Positions 15,874 through 23,612 of a DNA stretch of 27,276 nucleotides are shown piece after piece. Position 1 is the first letter of the stretch. The number at the start of each line of letters is the position of its first letter. The position numbers were made by a program, and so were the translations under genes. The notes under the pieces are model-generated. The model saw only the letters and a program-made list of their open reading frames with translations, ran no database searches and was not told the DNA's origin. Origin of the DNA: JBHHYN01 sp046757565 (GTDB lineage Bacteria > Pseudomonadota > Gammaproteobacteria > Eutrophobiales > Eutrophobiaceae); the NCBI GenBank assembly GCA_046757565.1, contig JBHHYN010000025.1, forward strand, positions 1-27,276, in the 5' to 3' direction.

Positions 15874-16181
15874 CTATTCCTGTTTCCCCATGACGATACG
15901 AACCAGCTCCAGTTTCAGCGCAGGCTTATGGCCGCGACCCCCGCCATGATGATCTTCATGAATACCATAGAATTCGATGGCCCGCAACAACTCGGAAGAC
16001 CCGAGATGGCTCTGGGCCTTGCGACCGGGGGAGAACAGGCCGGTATTGAACAGCAGTTTCGCATCGAGGACATAGATGGCGGGCATTCCGCCGGTGCAGC
16101 TGTCGGGAATCTTATAGACCTCAACGGTACGGCCGGTCCCCCAGCCGGCCCCCGGCTCAGGCGTGATCCAGGATCACCTTC
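15874..16181 (-). pseudogene. Decayed C-terminal fragment of a metallo-beta-lactamase-fold protein
   Basis: A minus-strand open frame runs from the alcohol dehydrogenase stop to 15874 with only a late ATG (16086) and no ribosome site there. Its translation ('VEVYKIPDSCTGGMPAIY', 'DAKLLFNTGLFSPGRKAQ', 'SELLRAIEFYGI', 'HHGGGRGHKPAL') follows the C-terminal pattern of MBL-fold hydrolases. However, the histidine expected in 'DSGHT' is missing and the metal Asp of 'xSDLF' is Gly in 'NTGLF'. I read this as the tail of a broken gene that once followed the dehydrogenase in the operon. A short real protein of 70 residues (15874-16086) cannot be excluded. Confidence 0.4.
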
Positions 16182-17170
16182 ATGCGCGTAGCGTCCCGCT
16201 CACGCAACATGGTGATGGCCTGTTCCAGTTCCTGCAGGGGCAGTACATGGCTGACCATGGGTTCCAGCCGCACCACGCCGCGGCTGACCAGATCGATACA
16301 GGGGGGGTAATCCTCCCGTTTGGCCGCGCGGGCATTGATGATGGAGAGTTCCTTGTAATACAACTGGTAGAAGGGCAAGGTGGCTTCCTGGGCAGTATAG
16401 ATCCCGAACAGCAGCAGGCGCCCGCCGATGCGCGCCAGTTCGATGGCCTGCGCCAGCACCGGCAGCACGCCGGTGGACTCGATGACCAGATCAGCGCCGC
16501 CGCCGGTCCACTCCAGCACCCGCTCGTGAACATCCTCATCGGGCGCTAACGTGAAGTCGGCGCCCAACTGTTGCGCCAGCGCCCGCCGTTCGGGGCTGCG
16601 CGTGATACCAATTACGGGAAAAGCGCCGCGCGCCTTCGCCAGTTGTACGTGCAACTGCCCGGCGACGCCCAGTCCCATGACCACCACCGCCTCTCCGGGA
16701 AAGATACCGACCCGCCGCTGTGCATGCAGGCAGGTGGTCAGCACCTGGATGAGGGGTCCCGTACGGCCGCTGATTGTGTCAGGCAACGGAAATACGGTGT
16801 CCGCAGGGACCCGTATATATTCGGCGAAACCGCCATTACGGTCCCGTCCCAGCACATAGCCCGACGGGCATAAATGCGTTTGTCCGATATGGCAATGCCG
16901 GCAACGGCCGCAGAAGACGACCGGATCAACGATGACGCGGGCGCCGGCTGCAACACCTTCCGCGTCGCCGGCCTCAACCACTTCGCCGATCATTTCGTGT
17001 CCCATGATGCGCGGATAGTCGACGGGGATGCCCCCTTGATAGATCTTCAGATCCGTACCACAGACGCCTGAGTGGCTGATGCGCACCAGGACCGAGCCTG
17101 GCTGCAGCGAGGGAGACTCGACCACCTGCTGGATCAACTGTTGCGGTGCTTGCAACACCATAGCCTTCAT
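16157..17170 (-). CDS. Zinc-dependent medium-chain alcohol/polyol dehydrogenase
   Basis: 337 residues of the MDR family. Catalytic zinc ligands are Cys37 ('GVCGTD') and His58-Glu59 ('MGHEMIG'). The structural zinc lobe has Cys87, Cys90, Cys93 and Cys101 ('CGRCRHCHIGQTHLC'). The Rossmann region reads 'VVMGLGVAGQLHVQLAKA'. Such enzymes oxidise secondary alcohols, polyols or threonine with NAD(P). Start ATG 17170 follows AGGTGGGG. It lies 24 bases after the D-2-hydroxyacid dehydrogenase, in an operon headed by the TRAP binding protein, so it probably oxidises the imported compound or a product of it. Substrate unknown. Confidence 0.88.
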   Translation of the reverse strand: MKAMVLQAPQQLIQQVVESPSLQPGSVLVRISHSGVCGTDLKIYQGGIPVDYPRIMGHEMIGEVVEAGDAEGVAAGARVIVDPVVFCGRCRHCHIGQTHLCPSGYVLGRDRNGGFAEYIRVPADTVFPLPDTISGRTGPLIQVLTTCLHAQRRVGIFPGEAVVVMGLGVAGQLHVQLAKARGAFPVIGITRSPERRALAQQLGADFTLAPDEDVHERVLEWTGGGADLVIESTGVLPVLAQAIELARIGGRLLLFGIYTAQEATLPFYQLYYKELSIINARAAKREDYPPCIDLVSRGVVRLEPMVSHVLPLQELEQAITMLRERDATRMKVILDHA

Positions 17171-17194
17171 CGTGCCTGCCCCACCTCTTTTTCG

Positions 17195-18163
17195 CTATTT
17201 GTCCAGCTTGTTGACGGGATAGCGGGGTACATGCCCGCGCAGGACCCGGGCAACATCCTGCGCGGCCTTGGTCTGCAGATCCAGTAACGCATCCTCGGAA
17301 TAAAAGGCCGTGTGCGGGGTCAGGATGACGTTGTCACGATGCAGCAATGGGGAATCCGCCGGGGGAGGTTCCACCGGCAGAACATCCAGGGCGGCGCCGG
17401 CCAGTTGCCCCTTGTCGAGTGCTTCGGCAAGCGCCTGATCATCCACCAACCCTCCCCTGGCGGTATTGATCAACATGGCCTGCGGCCGCATCCGCCGGAA
17501 GGCATCCGCGTTGAACATCTGCCGGGTCTCCGCCGTCAGCGGCGCATGGATGGAGATATAGTCCGAGCGCTGTAGCAGGGTTTCGAAATCAACCAGATAG
17601 ACGTCAAGATCCTCGGCGACACCGGCCGCGACAAAGGGATCGTAGGCAATGACCTCGAGACCGAATGCCTGTGCCTTCGGAGCCAGGGTCTGCGGGATCT
17701 TGCCAAAGCCGGCCAAACCCAGGGTGCGGCCGCGCAAGCGCCGCAGCGGCGCCACCGCCTTGGCCTCCCAACGTCCTGCCTGCACCAGGGCGTTACCATA
17801 AGGGATCTTGCGGGCCAGGGCCATGAGCAAGGCCAGGGCCTGATCGGAAACCTCATCCAGGCAGTAATCAGGTACAAAACAAACCTGAATCCCCGCAGCC
17901 GTCGCCGCCTCCAGGTCAATATTGTCCACCCCGATGCCGAAGCGGCCAATCACCCGGCAGCGTTCGAGTTGCTGAATCATCTCACTGGTGATCACCGCAT
18001 AGGTCACCAGCAGTCCATCCGCCTCGCGAGCGATGGCCAGGATCGCTTCCGGTGTCGGCTCCCCGGCGAGTTGCACTTCTGCATCCAGTTCAGCCAGCAC
18101 CTGTTTGGCCGGATCCAGACTGGGGAAAACAGAATCCGTCACGGCGATCACTGTTTTCGTCAT
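17195..18163 (-). CDS. D-isomer 2-hydroxyacid dehydrogenase (CtBP/phosphoglycerate-dehydrogenase-like)
   Basis: 322 residues with the D-2-hydroxyacid dehydrogenase fold and catalytic triad Arg236 ('NTARGG'), Glu265 ('DVLPVEP') and His284 ('TPHTAFYSE'). The 'H..FYSE' ending resembles the CtBP-like branch. It would interconvert a 2-oxo acid and a D-2-hydroxy acid with NAD(H). The nucleotide-binding loop reads 'GLAGFGKIPQTLA' (149-161): the last glycine of the usual GxGxxG is Pro157, an unusual change. Start ATG 18163 follows GAGG. It sits between the dctP gene (24 bases upstream) and the zinc dehydrogenase (24 bases downstream), which suggests a hydroxy-acid catabolic operon. Confidence 0.88.
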   Translation of the reverse strand: MTKTVIAVTDSVFPSLDPAKQVLAELDAEVQLAGEPTPEAILAIAREADGLLVTYAVITSEMIQQLERCRVIGRFGIGVDNIDLEAATAAGIQVCFVPDYCLDEVSDQALALLMALARKIPYGNALVQAGRWEAKAVAPLRRLRGRTLGLAGFGKIPQTLAPKAQAFGLEVIAYDPFVAAGVAEDLDVYLVDFETLLQRSDYISIHAPLTAETRQMFNADAFRRMRPQAMLINTARGGLVDDQALAEALDKGQLAGAALDVLPVEPPPADSPLLHRDNVILTPHTAFYSEDALLDLQTKAAQDVARVLRGHVPRYPVNKLDK

Positions 18164-18187
18164 GCCTCTATCCTCATCACCTGTTTC

Positions 18188-19261
18188 TCACTTGATTACA
18201 TACTCGACAGGCCACTTGTAACCACTCTGTTTTACCAGTTCGATATAAGAGCGGATGACTTCCGAACCGGGCATATTGCGCCCGTCCGCGTCCCTGGCCA
18301 TCTTTTGCGGGAAGTTAACCAGGGATCTTGCCCATTGGCTGCGCACATCTTCGGGCAATTGGCGGATAATTGCGCCTGCTTTCTTCAGATCATCGAGGCC
18401 TTTGACTTGGGCTTCGCCCAGCGCCCGCGCCGCCTCCTGCTCATAATCATGTGCGACTTCAAGAATGATCTGCCGTACTTCGGCAGGCAAACGTTTCATG
18501 CTGCGGTCATTCATGGTCAGGACAACGGCGCCGCCCATGACACCAAAACCAATCAACGTGTAATACGGCGCTGGTTCGTAGAATTTGAAGCTGTAGTAGG
18601 CAGAGGGAAACATCAGCCAGCCTGCATAGACGCCGGTTTGCAGTGACAAGTAACCGTCGGGCAGTGAGGACTGTACCGGGATCGCCCCGGCATATTCCAG
18701 CCATGGCAGGTTCGGTCCGGCCCCGCCAATCTTTATTCCACGCAAGTCCTCTACCTTATCCCAGGGTTTGATCGTGCCGAGGTGATAGTTGTCCCAGCCG
18801 TTGAGGGCCAGTAGCTGCTGATTATAGTTTTCACTCAACTGTTTACCCAGCCAGGGATTTTCGTCATAGACCTGACGGGCGATCCGGATCGCCTGTTCGG
18901 AATCCTGCGGCCCGAACGGGACAAAATAGGCGAAGTTATGCAGGAACAGTTTTGCCGGTTCGAAACAGACACAGTAACCGCCGATGTCGAGAATGCCATT
19001 CTGTACCGCTTCCAGTGTCTCCGCCACCTTGGCGATGGAGCCACCATAGCCTTCGACAAAATTAACCTTATATCTGGTCCGTGCAGCAACGCGCTGCTTA
19101 ACTTCGGGGACAAAATAATCGCGCATCTGTGTTACATAGACGGCCGGACCGGCGGGATGCCCCGCACCGATGCGCAAGGTGATCGATTTCGAGTCAGAAC
19201 AACCGGACAGGCCGGCCACGGCCAGCAGCAAGGTGGCTATTTTCCAGACAACATCACGCAT
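18188..19261 (-). CDS. dctP: TRAP transporter periplasmic substrate-binding lipoprotein (DctP family)
   Basis: 357 residues: lipoprotein signal 'LLLAVAGLSGC' (lipidated Cys21), then the DctP fold with 'LRIGAGHPAGPAVYVTQM', 'ETLEAVQNGILDIGGYC', 'EDLRGIKIGGAGPNLPWLEYAGAIPV' (in parts) and 'SLQTGVYAGW'. It would capture a substrate in the periplasm and hand it to a DctQM permease; the only one in the window is at 397-2254. Most DctP proteins carry an Arg in 'GlKiR.p' that pairs with the substrate carboxylate. Here the aligned residue is Gly179, as in a known-looking 'KIGGAGPN' subgroup, so the ligand may be bound differently. It heads an operon with two dehydrogenases. Confidence 0.88.
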   Translation of the reverse strand: MRDVVWKIATLLLAVAGLSGCSDSKSITLRIGAGHPAGPAVYVTQMRDYFVPEVKQRVAARTRYKVNFVEGYGGSIAKVAETLEAVQNGILDIGGYCVCFEPAKLFLHNFAYFVPFGPQDSEQAIRIARQVYDENPWLGKQLSENYNQQLLALNGWDNYHLGTIKPWDKVEDLRGIKIGGAGPNLPWLEYAGAIPVQSSLPDGYLSLQTGVYAGWLMFPSAYYSFKFYEPAPYYTLIGFGVMGGAVVLTMNDRSMKRLPAEVRQIILEVAHDYEQEAARALGEAQVKGLDDLKKAGAIIRQLPEDVRSQWARSLVNFPQKMARDADGRNMPGSEVIRSYIELVKQSGYKWPVEYVIK

Positions 19262-19428
19262 TATTTCGGTTTAACCTCGATTGTGAATTTGGCATGATAG
19301 CATCAGATTGGCAATAACTGCCAACAGGCCCCACGACCCGTCTGAACCGTTACAAGAAAAGGACACGTTATATAGTTCCGCTAAAAATGTTTTTTTTGTA
19401 TCATCGGTCACAAGTATGACTGGGAATA
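19262..19428. promoter_or_regulatory. Divergent promoter region, dctP operon and deiodinase-like gene
   Basis: A 167-base AT-rich gap between divergent starts must hold both promoters. A weak candidate for the plus-strand gene is CGTTAC followed after 17 bases by TATAGT (about 19348-19375). No operator palindrome is evident. Confidence 0.3.
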
Positions 19429-20169
19429 ATGTATATGGTAAAAATGACGCACAAGGCGCCCTACCTGAACCCGCGCTTTAAAGTAAAAAACTACGACTGG
19501 GATGTATTTGTCGGCCCGGCGGCCGGTGATCCCGCCGTCGATTTCACTGTGACGGACTTCGCCGGCAAGGAATACAGGCTCTCGGACTTCCGGGGGAAAT
19601 GGGTCGTTCTGGAAACCGGCTCCTCGACCTGTTCACAGTATTCAAAGAATATCGACAGGGTGAGGCAACTGCGGCGCGAATTTCCCGATGTAGAGTTCCT
19701 CCTTATTTATGTGCGTGAAGCGCATCCCGGCGAGCGCCTGCACCAGCACAAATGTTTTGACGATAAACTTAACGCAGCGAAACTTCTGCCAAAAAAATAT
19801 AACGAAGACCGCAGGATACTCATCGATACCCTTGAAGGGGACATGCACCGCGCCTATGGCGCCATGCCAAATGTCGTTTATGTAATTAACCCCGACGGCA
19901 TAGTTCATTACCGCTGCGACTGGGCGCACGTGGATGGACTGAGAGAGGCGTTGTCCGACCGTAAGCATCTGCACACCGTCGAGCATGCGAGGCTGAAGGA
20001 CATCGATGCCACGCGCAGCGTCTGGGTGGCCATCAGGACCATGTGGACCGGCGGCCTGCTGGCGCTTTGGGATTTCGTTGTGGGAACTCCGGCGCTTTAC
20101 AGACATCACAAGCTCATCGACGCTTACTACGACAAGCACGGCAAGTTCAAGCAACAAGCGAGCAAATAA
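19429..20169 (+). CDS. Iodothyronine-deiodinase-like thioredoxin-fold protein
   Basis: 246 residues. After an N-terminal extension (1-35) comes a thioredoxin fold: 'DFTVTDFAGKEYRLSDFRGKWVVLETGSSTCSQYSKN' (in parts) with Cys68 in 'GSSTC', where vertebrate deiodinases have 'GSCTU' with selenocysteine. It continues 'FLLIYVREAHPGE' (Glu97, His99, matching the deiodinase 'EEAHPSDGW'), 'AYGAMPNVVYVINPDGIVHY' and 'GLREAL'. This fits the T4-deiodinase family better than ordinary peroxiredoxins. Cys68 is encoded by TGT, so it is not selenocysteine. A basic and aromatic tail (about 195-246), partly hydrophobic ('GGLLALWDFVVG'), may touch the membrane. Possible roles are reductive dehalogenation or thiol redox. 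Starts at 19429 or 19435; GGGA at about 19420 favours 19429. It converges with iorB. Confidence 0.78.
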   Translation: MYMVKMTHKAPYLNPRFKVKNYDWDVFVGPAAGDPAVDFTVTDFAGKEYRLSDFRGKWVVLETGSSTCSQYSKNIDRVRQLRREFPDVEFLLIYVREAHPGERLHQHKCFDDKLNAAKLLPKKYNEDRRILIDTLEGDMHRAYGAMPNVVYVINPDGIVHYRCDWAHVDGLREALSDRKHLHTVEHARLKDIDATRSVWVAIRTMWTGGLLALWDFVVGTPALYRHHKLIDAYYDKHGKFKQQASK

Positions 20170-20198
20170 AACGAACCTGGCCCTTTCTTTTTCCCGTG

Positions 20199-22460
20199 TC
20201 AACCCTGCATTGCGGTCAGGACCCGTTCCGGGGTCAGGGGCAATTGCCGGACACGGGCCCCGGTCAATCTGGCGATACCGTTGGTAATGGCGGGGGCCAC
20301 CATGGCCAGGCCCAGTTCCCCTACACCCGAGGGCGGGTTGTCCGTGGAGATCGCCTTTATTTCGATGTCGGGGACCTCGGTGATACGCATGACGTGATAA
20401 TCATGAAAGTTCGACTGCTGCACCTCTCCCCCTTCGATTGAGATACGCTCTTTCAAGGCGGCGCTCAAACCAAACACGATGTTACCTTCCAGCTGTGCTT
20501 CCGTATTACGTGGGGCAACCACCAGACCAGGATCGGCGGCGACCCAGAACTTATGGACCTTGATCCTGCCGCTGTGGTTATCGACCGACACCTCCGCGAC
20601 GCCGGCTGAAAGGGATTTGTGATAATTGGTCAGGGCCAGGCCCAGCGCCTTCCCCTCTCTGGGACGGGACCAGTCCGCCATCTCTGCGACCATCTCCAGA
20701 ATGGTCCGGGCCCTTGGATTGTCACGGCATAGATCCAGACGGTACTCCATCGGATCCACACCCTGCGCCAGCGCCACTTCATCCAGGAAGGACTCGGCAG
20801 CGAACTTGGTATAGCTGGTAGCGACACCACGCCAGGCACAAACCCGCGAACCGCGTTCCACCATCACCTGCTCCGCCAGGAAATTCGGGATGGCATACCT
20901 GCTGGAGTTCTCGGCACCGAGCATGGAGATAACGTCCCTGCCGCCACCCTTCTCTTCGGCCACCTTCCAGCGCACCGGATTCATATACTCCAGGATGGAG
21001 GGGACGGCCACGCGGTGCTGCCAGGCGCTGAGTTGTCCCTGGGCATCGAACGCCGCGCGCAGGTATTGGGAGGAGGTGGAGCGGAAAGTACCCTCTTTGA
21101 CATCGTCTTCGCGGCTCCAGATGACCTTGATGGGACGCTTCAGTTCACGTGAGATGAACAGGGCATCATCGATATATTTCTGTCTGTACTCGCTGCGCCG
21201 GCCATAACCCCCGCCCAGCAACAGCGGGTGTAACGTTATCTTGTCCGGGGAGGTCTGCAGGGCCTGGGCGGCGCCCAGGATCGACAGGCTCTGGGTCTGT
21301 GTGCCGACCCAGATCTCGGCCGCCTTGCCGTCTGCCGACACCGATGCTGTCGCGTTCAACGGTTCCATCTGTGCGTGGTAGGCGGCGTCAGTCTGGTACT
21401 GCGCCTCGATCACCGAAGCCGCATCGCTGAAGGCGGCAACGGCATCGCCCTGGGCGTACCAGACCGTGCCTTTGACGTTGAGGTCTCTGGACCGGGCCGT
21501 ATAATCGGCCAGTTGACTGGCTGTATCGACCTTCCGAAAACGGGAATGGTTGCTCCAGGTCACCTTGAGTTTCTGCTTGCCCCGCCTGGTCGCCTCGACA
21601 CTGTCACCAATCACGGCGACACCATGTAGCAGGGAGACAATATCGGTAACCCCCCTGACTTTGCGGGCCGCATCGTCATCGATCCGGAGCGGGGTTTCTC
21701 CCTCCACCGGCGCCTTCAGAACCGACGCATAGGCCATGCCCGGCACCTGGACATCCATGCCGTATTCAGCACTGCCGTCCACTTTTGAGGGCACATCGAG
21801 ACGGGTGATGTCGGTACCCAGATACCGGTAGTCGCTCCTGTGCTTGAATTCGCTTGCGTCGACCGCGGGCATTTTGGCAGGGGGGCTGGCGAAGGCCGCA
21901 ATCTCGCCGTAGCGCAAACGCCGCCCGGAAGCCTGATGCACCACCACGCTGGGTTCGGTGGTCAATTCGGAGACCGGCACCTGCCAGTGTTCCGCAGCGG
22001 CGTTGAGGAGCAGCTTGCGCGCCTGGGTCCCGGCCTTGCGCATGATATCAAAATAGGCCATGACATTGGTGCTGCCACCGGAATAGAGGATATGGCCGAA
22101 GATGGGATTGCCATAGGCCTTATCGTGGACCGCCACGGTCTCCACCGTGACCCTGTCCCAAGCGGCATCCAGATGTTCCGCCAGCACCATCGGGGTGGCG
22201 GTCATGGAGCCCTGGCCCATTTCCGTCCCGGCGAACATAATTTTGATGCTGTCGTCCGGATTGATGGTGGCCCAGATATTGGCCTCCAGCGGGTTGGCTG
22301 CTTCAGGCGCTGAGGCCATGGACGGCGACTCATCGCCACTACAGGCACCGATCAGGCCGGAGGCGCCGATTACCAAGGTGAGCCCGGCGCTACGCTGCAG
22401 AAATTGCCGGCGGTCCATGACTGCCGCGGTAACGGCCGTGGGGTGTTGTTGCCGGGTCAT
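20199..22460 (-). CDS. Molybdenum hydroxylase large subunit, IorB-like (isoquinoline 1-oxidoreductase type), exported
   Basis: 753 residues with a twin-arginine signal ('MDRRQFLQRSAGLTLVIGASG', read in parts, Arg17-Arg18) and a possible lipidation site at Cys40 ('LIGAC'). Molybdopterin-binding motifs are 'TEMGQGSMT' (about 79-87), 'LLGGGYGRRSEY', 'AWRGVATSYTKF' and 'GVGELGLAM' with the catalytic Glu715. In this family the enzyme hydroxylates N-heterocycles or oxidises aldehydes with water as oxygen donor, in the periplasm. Start ATG 22460 overlaps the iorA-like stop (ATGA), showing translational coupling. No cytochrome c subunit or molybdopterin maturation factor is adjacent. The exact substrate is unknown. 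Confidence 0.9.
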   Translation of the reverse strand: MTRQQHPTAVTAAVMDRRQFLQRSAGLTLVIGASGLIGACSGDESPSMASAPEAANPLEANIWATINPDDSIKIMFAGTEMGQGSMTATPMVLAEHLDAAWDRVTVETVAVHDKAYGNPIFGHILYSGGSTNVMAYFDIMRKAGTQARKLLLNAAAEHWQVPVSELTTEPSVVVHQASGRRLRYGEIAAFASPPAKMPAVDASEFKHRSDYRYLGTDITRLDVPSKVDGSAEYGMDVQVPGMAYASVLKAPVEGETPLRIDDDAARKVRGVTDIVSLLHGVAVIGDSVEATRRGKQKLKVTWSNHSRFRKVDTASQLADYTARSRDLNVKGTVWYAQGDAVAAFSDAASVIEAQYQTDAAYHAQMEPLNATASVSADGKAAEIWVGTQTQSLSILGAAQALQTSPDKITLHPLLLGGGYGRRSEYRQKYIDDALFISRELKRPIKVIWSREDDVKEGTFRSTSSQYLRAAFDAQGQLSAWQHRVAVPSILEYMNPVRWKVAEEKGGGRDVISMLGAENSSRYAIPNFLAEQVMVERGSRVCAWRGVATSYTKFAAESFLDEVALAQGVDPMEYRLDLCRDNPRARTILEMVAEMADWSRPREGKALGLALTNYHKSLSAGVAEVSVDNHSGRIKVHKFWVAADPGLVVAPRNTEAQLEGNIVFGLSAALKERISIEGGEVQQSNFHDYHVMRITEVPDIEIKAISTDNPPSGVGELGLAMVAPAITNGIARLTGARVRQLPLTPERVLTAMQG

Positions 22461-22915
22461 GTCATGCCCTCCCCGGCCGCGCGCTGGATGGCCTTGATGA
22501 TGCGCGAATAGGTGCCACAGCGGCAGATATTGTCATGCATATGGGCAACGATCTGTTCCCGGCTCGGGTTGTTGTTTCTGGCGAGAAGTGTCGCCGCTTT
22601 CATGATCTGTCCCGACTGGCAGTAGCCGCACTGAGGCACCTCCTCGGCGATCCATGCCTGCTGTAACGGATGATTCGAATCCGGCGACAGGCCCTCGATG
22701 GTAGTGATGGCCTTGCCTGCGATACTGGATACAGGGGTCTGACAGGAGAATGCCGCCTCGCCGTCGATATGGACGGTACAGGCGCCGCATTGTCCGATAC
22801 CACATCCGAATTTGGTTCCGGTCAGTTTCAAATGCTCACGGATAACCCACAGCAAAGGCGTATCCGCTTCGGCATCGACCTTAACTCTGTTACCGTTAAG
22901 TTTGAATTGAGTCAT
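22457..22915 (-). CDS. Molybdenum hydroxylase [2Fe-2S] small subunit, IorA-like
   Basis: 152 residues, the usual length. The N-terminal plant-ferredoxin-type cluster is bound by Cys38, Cys43, Cys46 and Cys58 ('FGCGIGQCGACTVHIDG...SC'), and the second cluster by Cys96, Cys99, Cys131 and Cys133 ('QCGYCQSGQIM', 'ICRCGTYSRI'). It passes electrons from the molybdenum site of IorB to an acceptor. There is no signal peptide, as expected if it is carried across the membrane with the Tat-targeted large subunit. It lies 52 bases after CMD protein 2 and overlaps iorB by 4 bases. Confidence 0.93.
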   Translation of the reverse strand: MTQFKLNGNRVKVDAEADTPLLWVIREHLKLTGTKFGCGIGQCGACTVHIDGEAAFSCQTPVSSIAGKAITTIEGLSPDSNHPLQQAWIAEEVPQCGYCQSGQIMKAATLLARNNNPSREQIVAHMHDNICRCGTYSRIIKAIQRAAGEGMT

Positions 22916-22967
22916 AGTCTACTTTCTCCTGATAATGTCCAGGCGACGAACATAGCAATTGTATCCT

Positions 22968-23612
22968 TCAGGCAGCGGCGTGTTTCTCTTTCGCCCAATA
23001 GTCATCGGATTTTTTCGCCTCCGCCATGGCCTCGGCCGTCTCCATGCCTTGCGCCATCGATGCATCCGTCCCCGCCAGCACCTGGTGGTGGTCGATATTG
23101 AGGGTACGCAGCCAGCGCTGCTGGCCCATGGTCAAGGCGATAAAATAGCCAAGCTCCACCAGCTCCGGTTCACTGAACAACCGCTGCAAACGCTCCCACA
23201 GTTCGTCCGTTGTCTCCTGATCCCAGACGATGGCATCGGTATAGGCAAGGGCCGCTTTCTCCCGTTCATTATAACGATCTGACTTCTCGAACATCAGCAG
23301 TTCATCGTAGTCGTCTTCGCCCATGCCCGTGGCACGCGACTTCATTGAGCGCTGGTTGCCGCAATACTCGCATTTGACGGACCGTGACACATAGATGCGG
23401 CACAACTCCTTGATATTATGATCCATCACACCGTTGATGAATGCCGCCTGCCAGGTTGCGGCAAAGCTTTTAAAGATTGCCGGGCAATGGGCGCGGATGG
23501 CCTGGCTTTCCGGACGTGGTGTGCCGTGTTTGGCACAGCGTTCCATCTCCGCAATCATCTCCGCATCGGTAATCGTTTCGGGATTGACGTAACTGATTCG
23601 CTGTTGGGTCAT
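22968..23612 (-). CDS. Carboxymuconolactone decarboxylase/AhpD-like family protein 2
   Basis: 214 residues from ATG 23612, chosen because AGGA lies 8 bases upstream; an open frame reaching 23714 lacks this. The CMD core reads 'IKELCRIYVSRSVKCEYCGNQRSMKSRATG' (in parts): Glu69, Cys81-x-x-Cys84 and Arg88 where AhpD has His. Further shared patterns with CMD protein 1 are 'SDRYNEREKAALAYTD' and 'EPELVELGYF'. It is the first gene of the operon with iorA and iorB, with a LacI-type palindrome about 205 bases upstream, so it probably acts in the same pathway as the hydroxylase. Whether it is a decarboxylase, hydrolase or thiol reductase cannot be told. Confidence 0.82.
   Translation of the reverse strand: MTQQRISYVNPETITDAEMIAEMERCAKHGTPRPESQAIRAHCPAIFKSFAATWQAAFINGVMDHNIKELCRIYVSRSVKCEYCGNQRSMKSRATGMGEDDYDELLMFEKSDRYNEREKAALAYTDAIVWDQETTDELWERLQRLFSEPELVELGYFIALTMGQQRWLRTLNIDHHQVLAGTDASMAQGMETAEAMAEAKKSDDYWAKEKHAAA

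Noticed and set aside
18486..18499. GGCAAACGTTTCAT as a third LacI-type site
   Set aside because: Only one half matches, and it lies inside the dctP coding sequence.
19622..19640. Selenocysteine codon in the deiodinase-like gene
   Set aside because: The active-site codon is TGT (Cys68), not an in-frame TGA.
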